Shown here one piece after another: positions 16,778 to 23,297 of a DNA stretch of 23,356 nt; positions within the stretch are counted from its first letter, which is position 1, and every line of letters starts with the position of its first letter. A program made the translations under genes and the position numbers. The notes below the pieces were generated by a model. The model had not been told where the DNA came from. It ran no database searches and saw only the letters and a program-made list of their open reading frames with translations. This stretch comes from Caryophanales bacterium UBA2253. Its GTDB lineage: Bacteria; Bacillota_I; Bacilli_A; ML615J-28; CAG-698. The DNA is taken from positions 1-23,356 of the forward strand of contig DDXT01000037.1 of NCBI GenBank assembly GCA_002347755.1, given 5' to 3'.

Positions 16778-18241
16778 TCAGTCCTCCAAATACGGTTCCG
16801 CGGTGGCCGTCTTTTCAATAAAGTAGTCTTCAATATCCCGGTTGAAATTGTCATTCAGGCTGAAATTGGCATAAGCCCAGGAGAGTTCTTCTACGCTTGG
16901 GACCAGTTCGGTTTCATAATTGGCTTTCGCGATTTCGTAAACCGCCGAAAACTCCGCGATCTGAAAATACTTCCCGTCCATCATTTCCGAAAGCGCGTCT
17001 TGGTAAATTCCCCGGCATCCGGCGTCACCCCCTGACGCGATGGTCCGGAGGATCAGCGGATTGACTTGATCATTGATTCCGCCCATGGTCGTCATCTTGG
17101 TAAACGGATCATAAGAGGTCATTCCGTCTCCGCTCGGATCCCAGTCTTTGGTGATCCCGAAAACCCGGTCGAAATCATAGGGGATGAAAATGGCTTTCCC
17201 GGTATCCTTCAAAAAATACAAGTAATAATTGTTGTAGTGATTGCGCATGTCATCGGGATTCCCGATGAGGTAGCAAGCCGCTTCGTAAAAGAGAAAATAA
17301 TCCATGTTGATGACCGTGTTCAAATCGGATTCATCATCATTGACCGCTTCAAGCATGGCGATCAATTGCGCATTTTGGCTGGTCTTTTTGTTTGTTTTCA
17401 AATCATAGGTATAAAACTCCGGGACATCTTCGTCTTCGATCCCGATCCCATCAAGTGTCCTGGTCGTCATTTCCCCGCCATAGCCGTTTGCCCAGCTGAC
17501 TTTATACAGATCTCCGCCTAGATGCTTTTCCGCGAGCCTTTTCTCCAAGAAATAATCATCCACGTTTTCGATGACGGTATAAACGCCCAAACTCTCCATA
17601 ACGCCCAGATTGTTCATCAAAACTTCCGCCAGATTCAATTTCGGAGCCAACAGCCCATAACTGCTGATCATTTCATAAGCCCAGTATTCCCGGATATGGC
17701 TTTGATCAAAGTTCTTGTTCCATTTCAGGTCCAGTTTGGCCATTCCCGCGAAAGTCCGGTCCTTCCGTTCATCGCGAAGAGCATCATCTGCCCAAACCTT
17801 GGGAATTTCGTAATAATCTTCATCGTCGAACGTCTCTTGAAAAGACAGCTTGTAATGAATGATGTCATACATGCCGGTAACCGAGGAATAAAAGGCGGTC
17901 CGGGAAGTGTTTCCTTTCATGCGGATGCCGACTTCATCGATTTCGTAAACTTGATCTTCGATCGTGACTTTTAAATCGCATTTACGGTAGATCGGCGATT
18001 TGCTTCCCATCGAGGAATACTTCTCATAATCGCTTTGGATCAGCGCCAGTTCCGAATCCGGGATGTTGATCTCAATGGTCAAGTGATTGTCAAGGTTAAA
18101 AAAGTCCAAATACTGGGCTTCGGTATAATTGACATATTCCAATTCAAAATCCACGACCCCGTCATCGGGGTTATTTTCTTTAGGGCGGCATCCGGTCAAA
18201 AAGATCAGGATCGCCAAACTAACCAGCAGCGTTTTTTTCAT
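16778..18241 (-). CDS. CotH kinase-fold lipoprotein
   Basis: A 487-residue exported lipoprotein of the CotH family. CotH proteins are atypical kinases; in Bacillus CotH phosphorylates spore coat proteins, while many relatives are surface proteins of unknown target. A lipobox LTGC places the lipidated cysteine at residue 18. Family features follow: GIRMKGNTSR (105-114), IREYWAYEMISSYGL, GVYTVIENVDDYFLEKR, GGDLYKV, NHYNNYYLYF (334-343), and the metal-binding IPYDFDRVFG with D356 and D358. The catalytic core therefore looks intact. AGAAAGGAAG precedes the ATG at 18241. It is transcribed alone from an extended -10 promoter. The target is probably extracellular; polysaccharide-linked or surface protein is open. 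Confidence 0.9.
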   Translation of the reverse strand: MKKTLLVSLAILIFLTGCRPKENNPDDGVVDFELEYVNYTEAQYLDFFNLDNHLTIEINIPDSELALIQSDYEKYSSMGSKSPIYRKCDLKVTIEDQVYEIDEVGIRMKGNTSRTAFYSSVTGMYDIIHYKLSFQETFDDEDYYEIPKVWADDALRDERKDRTFAGMAKLDLKWNKNFDQSHIREYWAYEMISSYGLLAPKLNLAEVLMNNLGVMESLGVYTVIENVDDYFLEKRLAEKHLGGDLYKVSWANGYGGEMTTRTLDGIGIEDEDVPEFYTYDLKTNKKTSQNAQLIAMLEAVNDDESDLNTVINMDYFLFYEAACYLIGNPDDMRNHYNNYYLYFLKDTGKAIFIPYDFDRVFGITKDWDPSGDGMTSYDPFTKMTTMGGINDQVNPLILRTIASGGDAGCRGIYQDALSEMMDGKYFQIAEFSAVYEIAKANYETELVPSVEELSWAYANFSLNDNFNRDIEDYFIEKTATAEPYLED

Positions 18242-18271
18242 GGGTTCTTCCTTTCTCTTAACTCTCTTTTC

Positions 18272-18280
18272 ATTATATCA
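18272..18280 (-). promoter_or_regulatory. Extended -10 promoter of the CotH gene
   Basis: Minus strand TGATATAAT: TATAAT at 18277-18272 with TG one base upstream. The -35 region is poor. It is about 31 bases before the ATG. Confidence 0.55.
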
Positions 18281-18301
18281 CATTCCTTTTTTTAGAAAAG
18301 T

Positions 18302-18327
18302 AAAAAAAATCAGGCGCAAGCGCCTGA
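18302..18327 (-). terminator. Intrinsic terminator after tRNA-Arg(CCT)
   Basis: Minus strand: TCAGGCG, loop CTTG, CGCCTGA, then a run of T (complement of 18302-18309). It lies 13 bases after the tRNA 3' end. Confidence 0.9.
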
Positions 18328-18339
18328 AGTTAATTTAAA

Positions 18340-18416
18340 TGGCGTCCTGGAAGGGAGTCGAACCCTCGACCTATTGCTTAGGAGGCAATCGCTCTATCCA
18401 TCTGAGCTACCGGGAC
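18340..18416 (-). tRNA. tRNA-Arg(CCT)
   Basis: A complete cloverleaf with encoded CCA: acceptor GTCCCGG / CCAGGAC, D-arm GCTC/GAGC, anticodon stem ATTGC/GCAAT with loop CTCCTAA (anticodon CCT, reads AGG), five-base variable loop, T-arm GAGGG TTCGACT CCCTT, discriminator G. Position 5 (C) faces A68, a mismatch in the acceptor stem. It has its own -10 box and terminator. Confidence 0.95.
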
Positions 18417-18429
18417 AAAATCTAGGTTT

Positions 18430-18458
18430 ATTATACTCCGAAAAGGCGAAAAACTCCA
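18430..18458 (-). promoter_or_regulatory. Promoter of tRNA-Arg(CCT)
   Basis: Minus strand TATAAT at 18435-18430, 14 bases before the tRNA 5' end; a weak -35 TGGAGT lies at 17-base spacing (18458-18453). Confidence 0.6.
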
Positions 18459-18480
18459 TAGATAATCCGAATTTGCCAAG

Positions 18481-18510
18481 AAAAAGGACACCCGGAAAAT
18501 CCGGGTGTCC
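18481..18510 (-). terminator. Intrinsic terminator after the GH5 gene
   Basis: Minus strand: perfect 11-bp stem GGACACCCGGA / TCCGGGTGTCC with loop TTT, then TTTTTCTT. It follows the GH5 stop by 36 bases. Confidence 0.95.
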
Positions 18511-18546
18511 AGAAGGGTAATAGTTGGTCCTTCGCCTGAATTTGAA

Positions 18547-20487
18547 TTAATCGCTGATCCACTCTTCATACAGACTGGTGACGCGAATGATCTTTCCGTC
18601 CACGATCTCCAGTTCAACAACTCCGATCGCTCCGGTGTCTTTGTGAACGGCGGTGATCCCCACGATCCCGTCCCCGTAAATCAAAATCGAGGAATAGGTG
18701 TTGACCCGGACGATGGATTCATCGCTGCTGAACCAATCATATTTCACCCGGGATGTGTCAAAACCGGGGGTTTCGATGTAACACTGCTGAATCCCTTCGG
18801 TATTGACATGACTGGTCAGAATGAAGTCGGAAACGATGCGCTTGTATTCTTCCAGAATGGTCATCGAATAGTAATGCGTGTAACCGTTGATCTCGACCGA
18901 AATGATCGTCCTTCCGACTTTCGCGGCGTACATGATGCCGTCCAAACCCGAGAAATGGGGACGATCATAATTGACGGTTACTGGAACAACCTCTCCTGTG
19001 ATCAGATTTTCCATCGTTTTGGGAATGACGATGGGGTCGTTTAGGTAATGCACCGAACTAACGGCCTCTTTGTAAAAAGGAAGAAAGTTGCCGTCCACGA
19101 AGATGTCTTCGATCGTGGAAGAAATCTCCGGGCTATACCAGGTCATGTCGACCCGATTCAATATCCCAAATGAAAACTCTTTGTATTCGCTGGTTTTGCT
19201 GGTTTCCCAAATAAAGCACTTAATACCATAACTGTAAGCGCAGCTGACATAGAATTCCAGCCATTCGGCCCGTTCGGGATCGTTGTATTTGTTTCGGGAT
19301 CCGAATTCGGTCATCAAAACCGGAATTTCCTTGGCCAAATAGTGATCATGGATGGTCTTCATGGCGTTCAGAAGTTCCATTTGGTATTCCGCTTCGTTGG
19401 CCGTCCAGCTTACTTCGTCATAGGTCGAATCATGGACCAACCCAAACGGCCGGTAAGCATGAAGGCTGAGGATCACCCGTTCATCATCCGGGAACTTGAT
19501 GTATCGGTAATTGTCTTCCGCGGAACTGCCCCAGATGGTGGTGATGAGCAAGTGCCTGAAGGCATTGTTGTAGCCCTGCGAGCGGATCAAGCCGACGAAA
19601 AGTTCATTGGCATCGTTCAGAATATGAGCGGATTCCCGGGAAACCACGGAATTGTTGCGGTAGTCCCGCGGTTCATTCAAAAACGAAAACAACAAATGTT
19701 CGTCATATTCGATGAAATACTGACCGATTTGCGCCCACTGGACCGTAGTGATTTTCATCAAATCATCATAGTTGTTGTAGTTTAGGCTTGACCACATGTC
19801 CGTGTAATTGTCATAAGTAGACAAAATGACATACATGCCGCGATCAAGGGCGGGATCGGCTTTGCTTTTAACCTGCGCCAAATATTCTTCATCGATCAGA
19901 TAATTCTCGTCACAATGTTGAAACCAGTTGATGGTCAGAGAAATGGCATTGATTCCTTTAGTCATCAGCATGTCATAAATGGCGCCGTCGTCATTGTCTT
20001 CGGCTACTCCGTTGACATAATTAAACCCAAAATTGATTTCTTCAATCAATTCCATGGAAGTAATGTTGCTGATGGTGAGTTGGTAGTACTCGGCGGTGTA
20101 AGTGTTGTTTTCTTCCGCCAAAATCAACTCTTGATCAAAGCCGGTGAAATAATAACCGTCTTTTTCATAAACCGGCGGGATCGGGGTTCCCAAACCGGAA
20201 ACTAGCCTTCCGCCATTGCCCTCAAATGTCACTTGGCACAATCTGGGAAGAACGTTATACGTGGCTTGAAAAATAAAATCCCGGGGATTGCTAGAAGGCA
20301 GTTCCCAACTTTTAAAATCATAATCATGAGATTCATCCTGCCGATCCATGTCCTGATTGGGATAATTGATTTCGGAATCCAGAGGAGTGTCCGCTTCGGA
20401 TATGACCGTTCCCAAATCATCTTGGAAAGTGACATGCTTGACTTCCTCGGCTTTCTCGCATCCCGCCAAAAGCAGAGGCAAAAACAA
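18547..20487 (-). CDS. GH5-family glycoside hydrolase lipoprotein (signal peptide frameshifted)
   Basis: A surface glycoside hydrolase, probably acting on beta-glucan, mannan or a related polysaccharide. From the TTG at 20487 it has 646 residues: lipobox LLLAGC (Cys10), one or two InlB-type beta repeats (VTFQDDLG near 19; VTFEGNGGR to KDGYYFTGFD, 87-117), a GH5 barrel (about 145-470) with acid/base E272 in FLNEPR and nucleophile E394 in LMTEFG, and a C-terminal Ig-like region (about 490-630). The natural start is probably the ATG at 20513, with AAAGGAA upstream, but that frame reads MKKIFIFFYCFCLC and diverges. One more T in the T7 run at 20489-20495 would give MKKIFIFFLLFLPLLLAGC. So the gene is frameshifted in its signal peptide, phase-variable, or misread. 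Confidence 0.85.
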   Translation of the reverse strand: MFLPLLLAGCEKAEEVKHVTFQDDLGTVISEADTPLDSEINYPNQDMDRQDESHDYDFKSWELPSSNPRDFIFQATYNVLPRLCQVTFEGNGGRLVSGLGTPIPPVYEKDGYYFTGFDQELILAEENNTYTAEYYQLTISNITSMELIEEINFGFNYVNGVAEDNDDGAIYDMLMTKGINAISLTINWFQHCDENYLIDEEYLAQVKSKADPALDRGMYVILSTYDNYTDMWSSLNYNNYDDLMKITTVQWAQIGQYFIEYDEHLLFSFLNEPRDYRNNSVVSRESAHILNDANELFVGLIRSQGYNNAFRHLLITTIWGSSAEDNYRYIKFPDDERVILSLHAYRPFGLVHDSTYDEVSWTANEAEYQMELLNAMKTIHDHYLAKEIPVLMTEFGSRNKYNDPERAEWLEFYVSCAYSYGIKCFIWETSKTSEYKEFSFGILNRVDMTWYSPEISSTIEDIFVDGNFLPFYKEAVSSVHYLNDPIVIPKTMENLITGEVVPVTVNYDRPHFSGLDGIMYAAKVGRTIISVEINGYTHYYSMTILEEYKRIVSDFILTSHVNTEGIQQCYIETPGFDTSRVKYDWFSSDESIVRVNTYSSILIYGDGIVGITAVHKDTGAIGVVELEIVDGKIIRVTSLYEEWISD

Positions 20488-20621
20488 TAAAAAAAGATAA
20501 AAATTTTTTTCATAGATAATTCCTTTCCCCTATTTTACTTTTTTTGAAAGCTTTTTGATAGCAAAAAAAGGATAAATCTTAAAATATTTCGATCATTTCT
20601 TTTTTTGGCCTTTTTTCACAT

Positions 20622-20650
20622 AAAAAACTGCATTCGGTTGGGAATGCAGT
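20622..20650 (-). terminator. Intrinsic terminator after tRNA-Arg(CCG)
   Basis: Minus strand: ACTGCATTC, loop CCAACC, GAATGCAGT, then TTTTTT. It lies 12 bases after the tRNA 3' end. The rest of the 20514-20621 stretch is AT-rich leader of the GH5 gene. Confidence 0.9.
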
Positions 20651-20662
20651 CAGTTATTTCCA

Positions 20663-20739
20663 TGGCGCCCTGGAAGGGACTCGAACCCTTGACCTATTAC
20701 TTCGGAGGCAATCACTCTATCCATCTGAGCTATCAGGGC
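20663..20739 (-). tRNA. tRNA-Arg(CCG)
   Basis: A complete cloverleaf with encoded CCA: acceptor GCCCTGA / CCAGGGC, D-arm GCTC/GAGT, anticodon stem ATTGC/GTAAT with loop CTCCGAA (anticodon CCG, reads CGG), T-arm AAGGG TTCGAGT CCCTT, discriminator G. Position 7 (A) faces C66, a mismatch. It is strikingly similar to the tRNA-Arg(CCT) at 18340-18416, including the D-loop and variable loop, which suggests duplication followed by anticodon change. Confidence 0.93.
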
Positions 20740-20752
20740 AAAACATGTTTAT

Positions 20753-20781
20753 ATTATACTTCGAAAGGATTAAAATTTCCA
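20753..20781 (-). promoter_or_regulatory. Promoter of tRNA-Arg(CCG)
   Basis: Minus strand TGGAAA (20781-20776), 17-base spacer, TATAAT (20758-20753), 14 bases before the tRNA 5' end. Confidence 0.65.
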
Positions 20782-20798
20782 CAAATTTCAGCATTAAT

Positions 20799-20834
20799 AA
20801 AAAACAAAAGCACCCCGATTTACAATCCGAGTGC
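20799..20834 (-). terminator. Intrinsic terminator after the DUF2200 gene
   Basis: Minus strand: GCACTCGGAT, loop TGTAA, ATCGGGGTGC (one mismatch, one G-U), then TTTTGTTTTTT. It lies 38 bases after the DUF2200 stop. Confidence 0.75.
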
Positions 20835-20871
20835 CGAAAAAAACCAATAATAGACTGAGGCAAACATCCGT

Positions 20872-21222
20872 TCATTTTCTTAAGATCTTTTCCAACGGTC
20901 TTCCTTTGGCTAGTTCATCAATCAGTTTATCCAAATAACGAATTTTTCGCATTAAAGAATCTTCAATGCCTTCCACTTTCACTCCGCAAACCACTCCGGT
21001 AATCAAGCTGGCATGGGAGTTGAAATCGGGAGCTTGTTCAAAAAAGGTCCGAAGATCTGCTCTATTGCTAATTTGCGTTTGTAATTCTTCTTTTGAATAT
21101 CCCGTAAGCCAACAGATGATTTCATCCACTTCCGCTTGGGTCCGGTTTTTCTTGGTCGCTTTCGCAACATACATCGGATACAAATCCGAAAAAGACATTT
21201 TAAATAATCTTTCGTAGTTCAT
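20872..21222 (-). CDS. DUF2200 family protein
   Basis: A 116-residue soluble protein that I recognise as DUF2200, a family of unknown function. Characteristic segments are FKMSFSDLYPMYVAKATKK, VDEIICWLTGYSKEEL, SLITGVVCGVKVEGIED and MRKIRYLDKLIDELAKG. It spans the family's usual length. An AAAAGGAG ribosome binding site precedes the ATG at 21222. It is followed by its own terminator. The patchy spread of this family and the neighbouring degenerate gene and tRNA scar fit an accessory region, but nothing in the sequence gives a biochemical role. Confidence 0.88.
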   Translation of the reverse strand: MNYERLFKMSFSDLYPMYVAKATKKNRTQAEVDEIICWLTGYSKEELQTQISNRADLRTFFEQAPDFNSHASLITGVVCGVKVEGIEDSLMRKIRYLDKLIDELAKGRPLEKILRK

Positions 21223-21339
21223 ATGATTGCTCCTTTTTTCAACGAAACATCAAGCTTTCATTCAAAGCAATGAAGCAGCGACTCATCGATAGTGGTAATG
21301 GTACAGGTCTTTCCGCCCCAAGGTTCAACTTTTACACTT

Positions 21340-21727
21340 TTAATCGGTCATTTCTTGGATTTTTTTGTTGGTGGTCTCAAAATAAAATGGCAACAGATCA
21401 TGGTTTAATAAAGTTTTCAAAGTCGGATATGAATCAGGGAGCAGGTGTGCAAGTAATGAATAATTATCATTTCCTTCGGCATGACCGCCCATTTTGGCTT
21501 TTTGAAATAGTTGAAGGGCTAATTGATAATCCTCTAGTTTTTGGGTATCTTTCCAAATTGCTGCCCAAATGTTTCCTAATTCATTATAGGCACCGTTTGC
21601 TTCTTCCTCATTTTCCGCTCGATTGATGGCTTTCACAAAATATACTTCGGCTTTTGCAAAATCGCTTTTGTCTTTGCCTCGAATCCCAAGGTAAAACAAA
21701 GCATCATATTCGCCTAGTGAAGCGGAT
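21340..21727 (-). pseudogene. C-terminal part of a frameshifted SEL1-repeat protein
   Basis: This segment continues the SEL1/TPR-like repeats of the gene to its right in another frame. In that frame it reads YVKSASLGEYDALFYLGIRG, then KAEVYFVKAINRAENEEEAN and LALQLFQKAKMGGHAEGNDN, and ends at a TAA at 21340. The only available start is an internal TTG at 21699, so it is unlikely to be a separate gene. Adding one T in the TTT before ATGTAA (near 21730) fuses both parts and restores exact repeat spacing: QLGLQFYVKSASLG then lines up with EEAFDWYKKGADAN over 23 residues to the shared YLG. Confidence 0.75.
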
Positions 21728-21728
21728 T

Positions 21729-22535
21729 TTACATAAATTGAAGACCTAATTGTTCGTTTTTAGTGACTGCTTTCCCGTTCAAGTAAGCCAAGCCCAAATA
21801 ATATTGGCACAAGGGTTCATTTGCGTCGGCCCCTTTTTTATACCAATCAAAGGCTTCTTCTTCATTTTGGGATAAAAAGTGGCATTTTTCAAATGTTCGA
21901 GCCATATAATATGCTCCCTTTTCGTCTCCCAAAGTAAATGCCTTCAAATATAAATTTCTGGCGCTCTCATAATTTCCCGAATCTTCTTCAAAAAACCCCA
22001 GTTCCAAATAGGCCTTCGGATGGTTTAATTCTGCTGCCTTTATAAAACAATTAATGGCTAAGTGTTCGCTTCGCATCTTCCCATTTCTGCCTGATGAATA
22101 ATCATAACCCAAAATCAAAAAATCATTGGCATCAAGAGAAACCCATTGTTTTTCAAAGTGTTTTTCCAACCGTCGGTACAACCGTCTTCGAAGAGGATCT
22201 TTGAGGATAACCGCGATAATCCACCCAGTAAAACCAGAAATTAAAATACCAATTATTAATGTTGCAAGGTAAGAACCAAATCTACCGGTTATTTCTTTAT
22301 ATATTAGCGAGGTAGCACAAAGATAACTAGAAGCAATAGCTATGGGAATTACCTCCCAACAAACAATTAAAAACCAAAGGACTTCGCCTAAAGCAATAAT
22401 GTTATCATTAAAGGCAAAACTTAAAAAAATGAAAAAATAAATAATTGAAACCAGTATTATAAGGGTTGCGATGATGTTTATTTGTTTGAGCCATTTCTTG
22501 ACAAGCTCTTTTCTTGAAAACCAATTGATCCCCAA
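21729..22535 (-). CDS. Membrane-anchored SEL1-repeat protein, N-terminal part of a broken gene
   Basis: A 268-residue frame with about three hydrophobic segments at 20-43, 52-76 and 88-110, followed by cytosolic SEL1-like repeats (SEHLAINCFIKAAELNHPKA, NYESARNLYLKAFTLGDEKG, EEEAFDWYKKGADANEPL). SEL1 repeats bind partner proteins. It stops early at 21729 through a one-base frameshift; the restored gene would span 21340-22535. The start is uncertain: this frame offers only a TTG at 22535 with a poor site, while the best ribosome binding site (AAAGGTGAAG) leads to a TTG at 22558-22556 in a different frame, so a second frameshift near the start is possible. Function is not identifiable. Confidence 0.7.
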   Translation of the reverse strand: MGINWFSRKELVKKWLKQINIIATLIILVSIIYFFIFLSFAFNDNIIALGEVLWFLIVCWEVIPIAIASSYLCATSLIYKEITGRFGSYLATLIIGILISGFTGWIIAVILKDPLRRRLYRRLEKHFEKQWVSLDANDFLILGYDYSSGRNGKMRSEHLAINCFIKAAELNHPKAYLELGFFEEDSGNYESARNLYLKAFTLGDEKGAYYMARTFEKCHFLSQNEEEAFDWYKKGADANEPLCQYYLGLAYLNGKAVTKNEQLGLQFM

Positions 22536-22615
22536 AATGTAGCATCCAGTTCTTTCAAAATATCTTCACCTTTTTTTGATTAAAAATACCGAAATAAAAA
22601 TCGGAAAACTTTACG

Positions 22616-22643
22616 AATATAACAAATATTGAAATAAGGTTAA
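22616..22643 (-). promoter_or_regulatory. Candidate promoter of the SEL1 gene
   Basis: Minus strand TTAACC, 16-base spacer, TATATT (22621-22616) preceded by TGT. Weak -35 but the extended -10 matches other promoters in the window. Confidence 0.4.
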
Positions 22644-22762
22644 TTCCAGTAATTCAAAGGCATTTCCTTTTCCACGTTCCGAAACATTTTTATTTTAACG
22701 CACGAGTTTCGACTATACAAGGTTTTTCTATTGAACGCCATGCATTTCCCACCTGTAAATAG

Positions 22763-22791
22763 AAAAACACTCGAGCCAATCCCCCGAGTGT
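22763..22791 (-). terminator. Intrinsic terminator after the tRNA-Arg(TCT) fragment
   Basis: Minus strand: ACACTCG, loop GGGGATTGGCT, CGAGTGT, then TTTTTCT. It is the same arrangement as behind the two complete tRNA-Arg genes, 14 bases from the fragment's CCA end, so it is likely the original terminator of a once complete tRNA gene. Confidence 0.75.
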
Positions 22792-22804
22792 CGCTAAAAT
22801 CAAA

Positions 22805-22853
22805 TGGCGTCTTGGAAGGAATTTGAACCTACGACCGTCGGCTTAGAAGGCCA
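22805..22853 (-). pseudogene. 3' half of tRNA-Arg(TCT), candidate integration (att) scar
   Basis: Minus strand, from GGC of the anticodon stem to CCA: loop CTTCTAA (anticodon TCT, reads AGA), 3' stem GCCGA, variable loop, T-arm with GTTCAAAT, acceptor CCAAGAC, discriminator G and encoded CCA. The 5' half (acceptor, D-arm, outer anticodon stem) is absent and replaced by AT-rich sequence. A clean break next to the anticodon loop with the 3' end retained is the usual footprint of tRNA-targeting integrases. In that model the element lies to the right of this site. Confidence 0.75.
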
Positions 22854-22933
22854 TTTAATAAATTTTTTTCATCATTTCAATAAAGAATTTGTCCAACATT
22901 TCAATTAGGAACGTTTCTTACAAACTTTAAATT

Positions 22934-22970
22934 AAAAAACCCCAGTTCAATTAAAATCTGAACTAAGGTT
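22934..22970 (-). terminator. Intrinsic terminator, gene served not identified
   Basis: Minus strand: 12-bp stem AACCTTAGTTCA / TGAACTGGGGTT (two G-U), loop GATTTTAAT, then six T. No gene that it would end is recognisable to its right within the window. Confidence 0.65.
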
Positions 22971-23190
22971 TAATGAAGGGCTGATACAGGTCCCCTTCTC
23001 TTGACAAGTGCATATTGTATCAAACCTATGCTTCTTATATGTCTTAGGTAAAGAATAATAATACAGTTTTAGCACCCCTACCATCAAATCGTGTAAAAAT
23101 TTAACACGTGCTTTAAATCATCTATTTTATGGATTGTCTAACTTACTGTGTATTAGATAATTCAAAAAATCTTTAATTGTATATGGTAAA
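22971..23190. other. AT-rich stretch without a recognisable gene
   Basis: I see no convincing gene here. A 28-codon minus-strand frame ending at 22975 (tail QYALVKRRGPVSALH) has no start or family match; it could be a gene remnant. GATACA at 22983-22988 recurs inverted as TGTATC 27 bases on. The stretch lies between the tRNA scar with its terminator and the insertion-sequence end. Confidence 0.4.
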
Positions 23191-23256
23191 ATGAAATTGA
23201 CCAGTTTTTACGAAAAACAGCGATTTGAAATTGACCACCCCTTGTGTTAAACTAAT

Positions 23257-23279
23257 CTCACAATCTATTAGATTGTGAG
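23257..23279. repeat. Perfect 11-bp palindrome upstream of the putative transposase gene
   Basis: CTCACAATCTA, one T, TAGATTGTGAG. It lies 18 bases before the ATG at 23298, next to the GGTGG ribosome binding site. It could be an operator or an mRNA hairpin that limits transposase translation. Confidence 0.6.
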
Positions 23280-23297
23280 GTAAAAAAGGTGGTAAAA

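Noticed and set aside
20605..20850. Plus-strand frame of 81 codons across the tRNA-Arg(CCG) region
   Set aside because: It reads through the tRNA gene and terminator. The PWKGLEPLTYYFGG stretch is the usual artefact of translating a tRNA complement.
22975..23061. Small minus-strand frame ending QYALVKRRGPVSALH
   Set aside because: Only about 28 codons between stops, no start codon with a ribosome binding site, and no recognisable family; it may be a remnant but cannot be called a gene.
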